Shown here: positions 47,419-55,692 of the stretch, piece after piece
Position numbering within the stretch: the first letter of the stretch is position 1
Layout of the letters: the number at the start of each line of letters is the position of its first letter
From: Campylobacter concisus
GTDB taxonomy: Bacteria > Campylobacterota > Campylobacteria > Campylobacterales > Campylobacteraceae
DNA: 64,000 bases
Assembly (NCBI RefSeq): GCF_003048535.1
Contig: NZ_PIRQ01000007.1
Location: forward strand, 1 to 64,000
Direction of reading: 5' to 3'
Position numbers and translations under genes: made by a program
The notes under the pieces: generated by a model
The model's input: the letters and a program-made list of their open reading frames with translations, nothing else
What the model was told of the DNA's origin: nothing
Database searches by the model: none

Positions 47419-48624
47419 TATTTTATGCTAACTTCTGCTTTTGATGACTTATCAGAAGCGATTCCGTATTCATCGATGGCTACGACGCTGTAAGAGTAGC
47501 TGGCACCTGCTTGCACACTATTATCACGTAAACTATTTTCGCTTATTCCGCTAAAAATTTTCTCGCTTGCACCGCTTCTATAAACCGTGTACGAACTAGC
47601 TCTATCTACTACGCTCCAGCTTACATTTACGCCACTTCCATCATATTTCGCACTAATATTTGGAGTCTTTGGAGCACCAAGCGTGCTACCAACGATTGGC
47701 TCTTCTTGTTTTAGACTCTCAAGGCCATCTTTATCGACAGCCGTAACTCTATAATACCTTGTTGCCGCATTTGTGTTTATAAGATCCTCATAGGTGTTGC
47801 TAGTAGTTTTTGCTAGATATGTGTAAGGCAAAAATTTACTAGTTGTTCTATAAACCTTATAGTACGAAAAATCCTCAGCCGGTATATAATCCCACGTTAG
47901 GATTATCTTTTTTGGTGCATTCTTTGTTGCCTGAAGATTCGTTACTGATTTAGGGTAACTCCTTTGTCGTTGCACTGATATTTTGGCTTGGTTTTGAGAC
48001 AACACCTGAAGAAGTTTTAACTAAAATTCTATACTCATAAGACTTGCCAGGTTTTACCTCAGTGTCGATATATTCAGCATTTAGTCTGCCATTTACCTCT
48101 ACGATTTGGCTAAATTTATTAGCTCCTGCATCACTTCTTTGAATAATATAGCTTGCCACGGTGCTATCAGGATGTGGTCTCCAGATCACTTTTACACGTC
48201 CTGGAAGCCCTGTGATAGCTTGCGAAAATGGTACTGAGTCAAGCAGTGGCTTTGTAGTTGCTGTTGCGATCGTGCCCAGTTGAGAGATGGCGTTACTTGA
48301 GTAGGTTCTCATTTGGTATGAGTAGGTTGTCTCTGGAGCTAGATTGCGGTCCACATAGTGCGTAGCAAAGCGGTCTTTGATGTCTGCAACTAGCTGCATT
48401 TTTGAGTTCGCATCATTTGGATTTGAGCGGTAGAGATAGTATCCAACGACGCTCTCATCGGTCACTGGGTTCCACTCGAAGCCAACTTCTGTCATATCTG
48501 AAATAGTTTTTAAACTTGTAATCGTAGGCAGTGACATACTTTGCTGAGTCGGTACGTTAGAGCCGCATCCCGCTAAGAAAGCTGCCAAAAATGGTGTCAA
48601 TATGCGTAGGGCAAATTTTTTCAT
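47418..48624 (-). CDS. flpA: Fibronectin-type-III lipoprotein FlpA, reading frame interrupted
   Basis: Surface lipoprotein; in C. jejuni FlpA (Cj1279c, same position next to trmB) binds host fibronectin. Start ATG at 48624 with AAGGAG upstream; signal with lipobox LAGC, cysteine 20. Repeated fibronectin-type-III domains are seen (for example VGYYLYRSN, VASYIIQRSD, FSYYKVYRTTS and SSYTVYRSG at strand positions). The frame stops at TAA (47950-47952) and the rest continues in the +1 frame to 47418; joined, it gives about 401 residues, near the approximately 410 of C. jejuni FlpA. The break lies exactly at CCC-TAA with AAGGAG one codon upstream, the layout of a programmed +1 frameshift site. A one-base insertion by mutation or sequencing error is the alternative. 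Confidence 0.8.
47949..47961 (-). promoter_or_regulatory. Candidate programmed +1 ribosomal frameshift site in flpA
   Basis: On the minus strand the codons read AAG GAG TTA CCC TAA A. A perfect Shine-Dalgarno (AAGGAG) is followed by one codon, a slippery proline codon and a stop. In prfB the order is AGGGGG, UAU, CUU, UGA. Slipping of tRNA-Pro from CCC to CCT would place AAA TCA GTA next and continue the fibronectin-domain frame. Confidence 0.45.
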
Positions 48625-49534
48625 CAAAAATCTCCTTGGGAATTTTTTTGTAAATTATTTGATTAAAGTCATCATACGTTTTTGCGATAAATTCCACCCT
48701 TTTGCCAGTTCTTGGATGGATAAAATAAAGCATATAAGCGTGAAGCATGACCCTGCTTATTTTATCGCCTTGGCTCTTAAATCCGTATAAATCATCGCCT
48801 AAAATATGGCGGTTTATGCTAGATAGGTGCACTCTTATCTGATGAGTCCTACCCGTAAAAAGTTTTGCTGCTATCAAATTTACTCCGCCTTCGCTTAGCA
48901 AATTTACAAAGGCACTTTTTGCAAATTTAGCATCTGCGACAATCGCCTTTTTTAGGCGGTTGTTTGGGTTTCTTCCGATTGGCTTTTCTATGATGATGTC
49001 CTCTTTTAGAGGCAGGTCGGTTAGCGCTAGATAAATTCGCCCCATGCTTTTATCACTTAGCTGCTCACTAAGTTTTGCGTGGGCAAAGTTGTTTTTAGCA
49101 ACTACGATAGCGCCACTAGTACCTTTATCTAGTCGGTGGACGATGCCAGCTCTTACGTCGCCATTTAAATTTGAGAGCATAAATCCTTTTTTATTTAGCC
49201 ACTCAACAAGTGTCGCCTCTTTTACGCTTGGAGCTTGGTGAACGACGATTTGCGGGGGCTTGTTTAGCACTATGAGATCGTCATCTTCATAGATGATAGG
49301 GATATCAAAATTTACTTCGTACTCGTTTTGTACCTCTTTTTTTGGAGCAAAATTTACGCAAACTTCATCATTTTCGCTTAGAGCAAAGCTTGGTTTTGAA
49401 ACTGGTTTTAAATTTACGCTTACAAGGGAGTCTTTTATCAAATTTAAAGCTTGATTACGTGAAATTTGAAGCTCATGTGCTACTGCTACGTCGAGTCTTG
49501 AGCTGTTTAAAACATTAAATTTAACCAAAATCAA
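48557..49534 (-). CDS. rluD: Ribosomal large-subunit pseudouridine synthase, RluA/RluD family
   Basis: 325 residues. An N-terminal S4 domain (RLDVAVAHELQISRNQALNL) precedes the catalytic domain with VHRLDKGTSGAIVVAKN, which holds the essential aspartate, and GRTHQIRVHLSSI. Isomerises uridines in 23S rRNA; RluD is the likely type, but RluC-like specificity cannot be excluded. The start at 49534 is TTG. Its 3' end overlaps the flpA start by 68 bases, so the flpA ribosome binding site lies inside this gene. Confidence 0.88.
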   Translation of the reverse strand: MILVKFNVLNSSRLDVAVAHELQISRNQALNLIKDSLVSVNLKPVSKPSFALSENDEVCVNFAPKKEVQNEYEVNFDIPIIYEDDDLIVLNKPPQIVVHQAPSVKEATLVEWLNKKGFMLSNLNGDVRAGIVHRLDKGTSGAIVVAKNNFAHAKLSEQLSDKSMGRIYLALTDLPLKEDIIIEKPIGRNPNNRLKKAIVADAKFAKSAFVNLLSEGGVNLIAAKLFTGRTHQIRVHLSSINRHILGDDLYGFKSQGDKISRVMLHAYMLYFIHPRTGKRVEFIAKTYDDFNQIIYKKIPKEIFDEKICPTHIDTIFGSFLSGMRL

Positions 49535-49548
49535 AGCCTTGTTTGTGA

Positions 49549-49554
49549 TATAAT
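49549..49554 (+). promoter_or_regulatory. -10 element of the rodA promoter
   Basis: TATAAT preceded by TGA, an extended -10 of the Campylobacter type, 27 bases before the rodA start; AAGG lies at 49570-49573 between them. Confidence 0.6.
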
Positions 49555-49580
49555 CTAGCCCAAAAATTAAGGTTTGCTTC

Positions 49581-50687
49581 TTGATAAAACTAGATCGGCG
49601 TATTTTAACACATTTTGATTTTATTCAGCCGTTTTTAATAATCCCAATCATCATAATTTCATACATCCTAGTTTCCGAGGCAAACGACATTTTAGCAAAC
49701 AAACAGCTTATATATTTTGGCATAGGTTTTGCATCATTTTGTGTAGCATTTTTACTGCCCATTAGGCGTATCGACTGGATCATTCCGATGTTTTACTGGG
49801 TCTGCATCGTACTACTTTTAAGCGTTGATCTCTTTGGCGTTAGCAAACTAGGAGCTAGGCGCTGGCTAGAAATTCCCTTCGTCCACTTCACACTTCAGCC
49901 ATCAGAGCTGATGAAGCCAGCCTTTTTGCTGATGCTAGCCTATCTAGTTAAGCAGCGCCCGCCAGAGGTCGATGGTTACGGGCTAAAAGACTTTTTAAGA
50001 CTTAGTTTTTACATACTTTTGCCATTTGCACTCATCATGAAAGAGCCTGATCTTGGCACCGCGCTCATACTTTTGATAGTTGGCTACACCATCCTTTTTG
50101 TAATCGGCGTAAATAAGAAAATTTGGATCTGCATCATCCTTGCCATAGGCTTTTTGGCGCCGGTTTTGTATGAAAATTTACATGACTATCAAAAAAAGAG
50201 GATTCACGACTTCATCGCCGAAGAGCCAAGCTACCACGTCAAACAAAGCATCATCGCCATAGGTAGCGGCGGATTAAAGGGCAAGCCAAAGGACGAAGCA
50301 ACGCAGACGCACTTTAAATTTTTACCAATCGCCACTAGTGACTTCATCTTTGCCTACAACATCGAGCGTTTTGGCTTTTATGGTGGATTGTTTCTGCTTG
50401 GGCTTTATGGAGCACTTATAACACATCTTTTAAGTTTAAATTACGGCCTAAAAAATGACTATTTTACACAAGTTACCACCACGGGGATTGCTGCACTTAT
50501 TTTCGTTTATGTGGGTGTAAATGTCTCGATGACAATCGGTTTTGCACCAGTTGTAGGCGTGCCACTGCCATTTTTTAGTTACGGCGGAAGCAGCTTTGTT
50601 ACATTTATGGTGCTTTTTGGAATTTTGCAAAATTTGCTAACTTTTAGATTTGATAGAACTTATAGCTTTATAAAAATTCACTTCTAA
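49581..50687 (+). CDS. rodA: Rod-shape peptidoglycan glycosyltransferase RodA
   Basis: 368 residues with about ten membrane helices, SEDS family. Motifs: RRWLEIPFVHFTLQPSELMK, MKEPDLGTALIL with the catalytic-region aspartate, and GVPLPFFSYGGSSF near the C-terminus. Polymerises glycan during elongation together with a class B PBP (not in this window). It is closer in length and context to RodA/MrdB than to FtsW, and matches the position of C. jejuni Cj1282. Start is TTG with AAGG about nine bases upstream. Transcribed divergently from rluD. Confidence 0.92.
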   Translation: MIKLDRRILTHFDFIQPFLIIPIIIISYILVSEANDILANKQLIYFGIGFASFCVAFLLPIRRIDWIIPMFYWVCIVLLLSVDLFGVSKLGARRWLEIPFVHFTLQPSELMKPAFLLMLAYLVKQRPPEVDGYGLKDFLRLSFYILLPFALIMKEPDLGTALILLIVGYTILFVIGVNKKIWICIILAIGFLAPVLYENLHDYQKKRIHDFIAEEPSYHVKQSIIAIGSGGLKGKPKDEATQTHFKFLPIATSDFIFAYNIERFGFYGGLFLLGLYGALITHLLSLNYGLKNDYFTQVTTTGIAALIFVYVGVNVSMTIGFAPVVGVPLPFFSYGGSSFVTFMVLFGILQNLLTFRFDRTYSFIKIHF

Positions 50688-50724
50688 AATTTTCTCTGCA
50701 AGTATCAAGTATATAGTTTTTGCT

Positions 50725-52003
50725 CTATCCTTCTTTGTGCTTTTTGATGCAAGATTTTATGGCATTTATAAGATATTTTATATCCTCTTTTGTATGCGTG
50801 TAGTGAATGCTAACACGTACCCAGCCAGGCTTTTCGTCAAAAATGGCATTATCTTTTAAATGAAGCAAATCATGTCCATACGGCCCAGCGCAATCACAGC
50901 CTGCGCGTGTTTGGATGCCAAATTCGCTACTTAAACTAGCAGCAAAATCATAAGGCGAAATGCCTTTTACATTAAATGCAAAAATAGGTAATCTGTCTAA
51001 ATTTTCAGGGCAATAATTTATCACCTCATCTATCTTTTCTAGCTCTTTGCAAAACATCTCGCCTAGCTCACATTCAGCTACTTTGATATTATTAAGTCCG
51101 GTTTCATTTCTTAGCTTGTAGGCTAAATTTGCACGCATTAGTTGCATTATCGGCGGTGTACCGCCCTCTTCTAAATTTTCAACTTCATTAGTAAAAATAT
51201 GCGATGTCCTGCTTACGTACTTGACTGTGCCTCCAGCTGCAAATGTAGGCAAATTTTTACAAAGCTCTTTTTTGATAGCCAAAAGCCCACAACTCCCAAC
51301 TCCGCCAAGTAGCTTGTGAGGTGAGAGAAACAGTGCGTCAAAATATCTGCAATCAACATTTTCATAAGCACTAAGAGTGGCCACATCAAGCGCTAAAATG
51401 CCATTGTATTTTTTGATTAGTGAATAAATTTTTTTATAATTAGTTTTAACGCCAGTGACGTTTGAGGCAGCACTAAAGCTAGCTATTATCTTTCTTTTTG
51501 CATTTTGCTTTAATGTATTCTCAAGCATCGCATAATCTATCTCATTATTTTCATCAAGCTCTATACGTTTTATATCACAAAGCCCTTCTCTTAGGCTAAC
51601 TTCAACAGAGTGATGCTCATAAGGGCCAATGATCGCTAATGGCAAGTTTAATTTTCTTAAATTTGCTTCACCGATCAAGCCTCTTGTAGCTGGTGAGATA
51701 TAAATTCCCATTATCTCCTGAAATTTCTTTATCGCAGCCGTTGCGCCTTGACCAGTTGCGACAAGGTAAAAGCTCTCCATCAAGACCCAAAAGCTCCTTT
51801 AGTTCAGCTCTTGCGTTTTCATATCTTTTTTGAGTTAGCACCGCACTTGAGCTGCTATCAGAGTGAGTATTGGCATAGGTTTTTAAAAATTTTGAAATTT
51901 CATCTTCAATGGGCTTGTAAGCAAGACCTGAAGCCGTGTAATCAAAATAGTAAAGACCTTCTTTTAAAATGATATTTTTTCTTACTTCATCGATATTTAG
52001 CAA
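50725..52003 (-). pseudogene. Class V aminotransferase-like PLP protein, frameshifted copy
   Basis: Paralogue of the intact gene at 53414-54745. It starts at TTG 52003 behind AAAGGA and reads LNIDEVRKNIILKEG like its partner. At codon position about 75 the sequence GATGGAGAGC has one G more than GATGAGAGC in the intact copy (extra base at 51777-51778), so the first frame runs out at 51668 while the rest continues to 50725. Downstream it keeps LSPHKLLGGVGSCGLLAI with the PLP lysine and TRAGCDCAGPYGHDLLHL. Unless the extra base is a sequencing error, only a truncated product is made. The unbroken downstream frame suggests a recent event. Confidence 0.78.
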
Positions 52004-52072
52004 TGTTTTCCTTTTATTTAAAGCAGGGATTATAATTAAATTTTCATAAAAAGCTTGCAAAACAAGTATCTT

Positions 52073-52678
52073 TTAAAGCAATAAATTTCTTTGTAAATTT
52101 TCTATATTTTTCTTTATTGTGCCATCTTTATAGATAGCAGATATTAAGGCGATCATGTCTGGCTTTACTCTAGCAACACTTGCAATGTTGCTAGCATTTA
52201 TGCCTCCTATGACACATACATTCATTCCCATTTCTTTTGCTTGTGATACAGTTTGAGCCTTGCAAAGTGGAGCATTTGGTTTTGTTGAGCTTTTAAACAT
52301 AGCTCCAAAAGCCACATAGCTAGCACCATTTTGTTTTGCCCTAAGGGCAAGCTCCAAGCTATCATAGCAGCTAACTCCCACGTAAGCATCATCCCCTAAA
52401 ATTTCAAACGCCTCTTTTATGCTCGCATCATCTTTTCCCAAATGCACGGACTTTGCCCCGATATTAGCAGCAAATAAAATATCATCATTTACGATAAATC
52501 TTGCTCCAAATTTTTCGCATAGGTTGAAAATTTCACCAGCTAGCCTCTCATCTTTGGGTATTTTTTTAGAGCGAAATTGAAAAAATTTTACCCCACACTC
52601 TAAAATTTCTTTAGTGTATTGCAAGGCTAAATTTTCAGGCATCAATACATCGTCGCTAATCGCGTAAATTTCAATCAC
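52073..52678 (-). CDS. thiE: Thiamine-phosphate synthase
   Basis: Joins HMP-pyrophosphate and thiazole phosphate into thiamine monophosphate. 201 residues, TIM barrel: FFQFRSKK with the diphosphate-binding residues, FIVNDDILFAANIGAKSVHLG, DDAYVGVSCYDSLELALRA, YVAFGAMFKSSTKPNAP and CVIGGINASNI. It overlaps thiD by 8 bases. Placed between two aminotransferase paralogues. Confidence 0.94.
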   Translation of the reverse strand: MIEIYAISDDVLMPENLALQYTKEILECGVKFFQFRSKKIPKDERLAGEIFNLCEKFGARFIVNDDILFAANIGAKSVHLGKDDASIKEAFEILGDDAYVGVSCYDSLELALRAKQNGASYVAFGAMFKSSTKPNAPLCKAQTVSQAKEMGMNVCVIGGINASNIASVARVKPDMIALISAIYKDGTIKKNIENLQRNLLL

Positions 52679-53417
52679 TTATGCCAACTTTATGATTTAG
52701 TAGACGTTTGCCAAATTTTGTCGTAATTGCATTTTTAATAGCATTTAAAATGTATTTTTTGGCTAGTTTTATAGCCTCTTCTTTGGTGTGTCCATTTGCC
52801 AGCAAGCAGGCCAGCGCACTCGCAAAACTACATCCAGCCCCGTGCATGATCTCTGGTTGTATTAGTGGCTCTTTAAATTTAAGCACGTCACCATTCTTTT
52901 TAAAAAGAGTATCTTCGCAAATTTCTGCAACCATGCTTCGCTTTAAGATCATATCGCAAGGCAAATTTTTGCTATCAAGCTCCAAAACTTTAGCTTCATC
53001 GATATTTGGCGTAATAATGTCTGCAAATTTAAAAAGCTCTTTTAAGCTTGTTATCGCGTCATCCTCAAGAAGCTTTGAGCCTGATTTTGCTACACAAACT
53101 GGATCTATTACTATTTTGATGCCTTGCTTATGAAATTTTTCAAGCCAAGTACCAACGCAAGATATAAGCTCTTTATTAAAAAGCATACCAACCTTGATAG
53201 CATCTATATTTAGCTCCTCGTCTACCATTTTGATTTGTTCATTTAGATTTGTAACATTTGTAGCAAAGATATTGCTAACGCCATTTGTATTTTGTGCCGT
53301 AAAAGCCGTTATAGCTGTCGCTGCGTAGCAAGAAAACGCCTCGCATGTCTTAATATCAGCCTGCACACCAGCACCGCCAACGCTGTCACTTCCTGCAATG
53401 ATTAATATATTTTTCAT
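52671..53417 (-). CDS. thiD: Hydroxymethylpyrimidine (phosphate) kinase
   Basis: Phosphorylates HMP and HMP phosphate for thiamine synthesis. 248 residues of the ribokinase fold: IAGSDSVGGAGVQADIKT at the N-terminus, DPVCVAKSGSKLL, ITPNIDEAKVL, and the anion-hole motif HGAGCSFASALACLLANG, where many relatives have HGTGC. It overlaps the intact aminotransferase gene by four bases and thiE by eight. Confidence 0.93.
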   Translation of the reverse strand: MKNILIIAGSDSVGGAGVQADIKTCEAFSCYAATAITAFTAQNTNGVSNIFATNVTNLNEQIKMVDEELNIDAIKVGMLFNKELISCVGTWLEKFHKQGIKIVIDPVCVAKSGSKLLEDDAITSLKELFKFADIITPNIDEAKVLELDSKNLPCDMILKRSMVAEICEDTLFKKNGDVLKFKEPLIQPEIMHGAGCSFASALACLLANGHTKEEAIKLAKKYILNAIKNAITTKFGKRLLNHKVGISD

Positions 53418-54745
53418 CTATCTCCCATACAACCTGAAATTTTATCAACACTAAAAGGATCATCGACTTTCCAACTACTTGAATACTTTTTAATGCTATT
53501 TTTTAATGCATCTACTAAATAATCCACGTCTTGTAGTGTATGCGTATAGTGGAGTCCAGCCCTTACCCAGCCTGGCTTATGGGTAAATAGTGCATCTTCT
53601 TTTAAATGAAGCAAATCATGTCCATATGGCCCAGCACAAGAACATCCTGCACGCGTTTGAATGCCATATTCTTTGCTTAAAACTTTAGCTAGTTCATAAG
53701 GCGAAACACCAGTCACGTTAAAAGAAAATATTGGCAAACGCTTTGCATTATTTGGATGATAGCAAGTAAGCTCAGGAATTTCTGCTAGTCTTTTTTCCAA
53801 ATACTCTCCAAGCTCGCTCTCATTTTCATATATTGTTCCAAATCCTATCTCATTTCTTAGCCTATAAGCCAAATTTGCCCTTATAAGTCCTAAAATAGGC
53901 GGAGTGCCGGCCTCTTCTAGCTGTTCACTATCTTTTACAAATATAGCATAGTTTTTGCTGACATAACTTACCGTTCCACCGCCAGCAAATGTCGGCTCAT
54001 CTGAGTTTGCCAGTATTTTTTTTATAGCAAGAAGCCCACAGCTCCCTACTCCACCGAGCAGTTTATGTGGCGATAGAAAAAGAGCATCAAAATAGTCACA
54101 GTCAATGTTTCCATAAGCGCTAAAACTTGCAGCATCAAATGCCACAATGCCACCATAAGATTTTATAAGAGTATAAATTTTTCTATAATCGCTCAAAACC
54201 CCAGTCACATTTGAAGCCACACTAAAAGTTGCGATGATCTCACGACCGACATTTATCCTTAAAATTTGCTCCAAATGATTAAAGTCGATCCCTCCATTTT
54301 TATCAAGCCTGATACGCTCAACCTCACAAAGTGCTTGCCTAAAGCTTATCTCATTTGAATGATGCTCATAAGGGCCAAGCACCACAAGTGGAGAATTTTC
54401 ATCTGGCTTTAGGGCATATCTTTTTTTGAGCGCTGGCGGTGCATAAATTCCTAAAATTTCTTGAAATTTCTTTATCGCACCGGTAGCTCCATTGCCACAA
54501 GCAAAAATATAAAAGCTCTCATCAAGTCCTAGTAAGTTTTTTAATTCACGTCTTGAATCTTCGTATATTTGAGCGGTTTTATAGGCGTTTGATGAGCTGA
54601 TAGAGTGCGTATTTGCATATGTTTGAAGTATTTTTACCATCTCATCTTCGATAGGTTTATAAGCTAGTCCTGAAGCTGTAAAGTCAAAATAATAAACACC
54701 ATTTTTTAAAATTATATTTTCTCTAATATGCTCTAAATTTACCAA
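53414..54745 (-). CDS. Class V aminotransferase / cysteine-desulfurase-like PLP enzyme
   Basis: 443 residues. PLP-binding marks: FACGNGATGAIKKFQE, GPYEHHSNEISFRQ, IVAFDAASFSAY, and LSPHKLLGGVGSCGLLAI, where the lysine should form the Schiff base. Near the C-terminus TRAGCSCAGPYGHDLLHL provides cysteines that could act as in cysteine desulfurases. The family is not otherwise characterised to my knowledge. First gene of a coupled group with thiD, thiE and a broken paralogue; a role in sulfur supply for the thiazole half of thiamine is possible but is inference from context. Confidence 0.8.
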   Translation of the reverse strand: MVNLEHIRENIILKNGVYYFDFTASGLAYKPIEDEMVKILQTYANTHSISSSNAYKTAQIYEDSRRELKNLLGLDESFYIFACGNGATGAIKKFQEILGIYAPPALKKRYALKPDENSPLVVLGPYEHHSNEISFRQALCEVERIRLDKNGGIDFNHLEQILRINVGREIIATFSVASNVTGVLSDYRKIYTLIKSYGGIVAFDAASFSAYGNIDCDYFDALFLSPHKLLGGVGSCGLLAIKKILANSDEPTFAGGGTVSYVSKNYAIFVKDSEQLEEAGTPPILGLIRANLAYRLRNEIGFGTIYENESELGEYLEKRLAEIPELTCYHPNNAKRLPIFSFNVTGVSPYELAKVLSKEYGIQTRAGCSCAGPYGHDLLHLKEDALFTHKPGWVRAGLHYTHTLQDVDYLVDALKNSIKKYSSSWKVDDPFSVDKISGCMGDR

Positions 54746-54794
54746 ACCACAACCCTTGTTTTTTGCGTAGCATTATAGATTACTTTAGCTAAAA

Positions 54795-54800
54795 TATACT
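54795..54800 (+). promoter_or_regulatory. -10 element before the DUF234-flgS operon
   Basis: TATACT within AAAATATACT, about 14 bases upstream of the Shine-Dalgarno AAAGGAG at 54814-54820. Fits a sigma-70 promoter. Confidence 0.45.
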
Positions 54801-54855
54801 ACAATGCCCAAATAAAGGAGCCAATATAAAAGCTTTAAAATCAACATTTGAGCGA

Positions 54856-55692
54856 ATGAAACACCTTGATATAAATGAACTTATTAAATTTCATCTCGTC
54901 TTTGATGAGTTTGATTTAAAGCACTCATATTATGATGTTTTTGAAGCAATCGAGGCTGAAATTTTAAACAACTTCTTAGCCTTGATGCCAAAATTTTACT
55001 TCGAATCCGATACAAACTATGCCATAAAATCTGCCCTCATAAAACTTGCACGAAGCGATAGAAAAAAATTTAACGTACGTAAAATTTTACCTCAAAGCCT
55101 AGCTAGCAAAGTTTACGCAAAGCTTTTTGAAAAGAATTTTTTACTGATTGAAAAAAGTAGAGAAGTTTTACCAAAAAGATCAAAAAATCAAATGCTAAAA
55201 AAGGAAGAAAGGGGCTATAAAGTTGAGGATAAAATACATTTTAATAGCCATTTTTCAAGGTTTTGGTTTAGATTTATAGAGCCAAATTTAAGCTTGCTAA
55301 AAGCTGGTAAAAATGATGAAATTTTAGCCATTATAAAAAAGGAATTTGACGAATATGCAAGCCTTGGATTTGAAATTTTATGCGGTGAGCTCATGGCAAA
55401 AAAATTTCTGATTAATGGCATATTTTTAAGTAGCTTTTGGAGCAGGAATATAGAGCTTGATATGCTATTAAATATAGATGGTAAGATCATAGTCGGCGAG
55501 GCAAAATACAAAGAGAGAAAGGTTTGTAAAAACGTGCTAAATTTACTATTAAAAAAATGCGAAAAACTAAATATCAGGCCAGATATTATTGCTCTTTTTT
55601 CAAAGAGTGGATTTAGTAGCGAGCTAAGAAATCTAAAGGATGAAAGGCTAAGGCTTTATGAAATTAGCGATTTTGAGGAACTTTTAAAATGA
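54856..55692 (+). CDS. DUF234 / PD-(D/E)xK nuclease-like protein
   Basis: 278 residues from ATG 54856. The N-terminal half is helical with basic patches; the C-terminal half looks like the DUF234 domain normally attached to archaeal-type AAA ATPases, including FSRFWFRFIEPN and then RNIELDMLLNIDGKIIVGEAKY, a D...E-A-K pattern of the PD-(D/E)xK fold. No ATPase part is present. The best Shine-Dalgarno (AAAGGAG, 54814-54820) is 35 bases upstream of this ATG, but lies five bases before an in-frame ATA (54826), giving a 10-codon longer product; an AUA start is unusual. The stop overlaps the flgS ATG as ATGA. C. jejuni carries a gene in the same place. Confidence 0.75.
   Translation: MKHLDINELIKFHLVFDEFDLKHSYYDVFEAIEAEILNNFLALMPKFYFESDTNYAIKSALIKLARSDRKKFNVRKILPQSLASKVYAKLFEKNFLLIEKSREVLPKRSKNQMLKKEERGYKVEDKIHFNSHFSRFWFRFIEPNLSLLKAGKNDEILAIIKKEFDEYASLGFEILCGELMAKKFLINGIFLSSFWSRNIELDMLLNIDGKIIVGEAKYKERKVCKNVLNLLLKKCEKLNIRPDIIALFSKSGFSSELRNLKDERLRLYEISDFEELLK

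Noticed and set aside
47418..48005. The 3' part of flpA as an independent gene
   Set aside because: Its only starts are GTG/TTG codons without a Shine-Dalgarno, and its sequence continues the fibronectin domains of the upstream frame.
51668..52060. The 5' part of the broken aminotransferase as a separate small gene
   Set aside because: Its first 56 codons after the TTG start (52003) match the intact paralogue and the rest is out-of-frame sequence.
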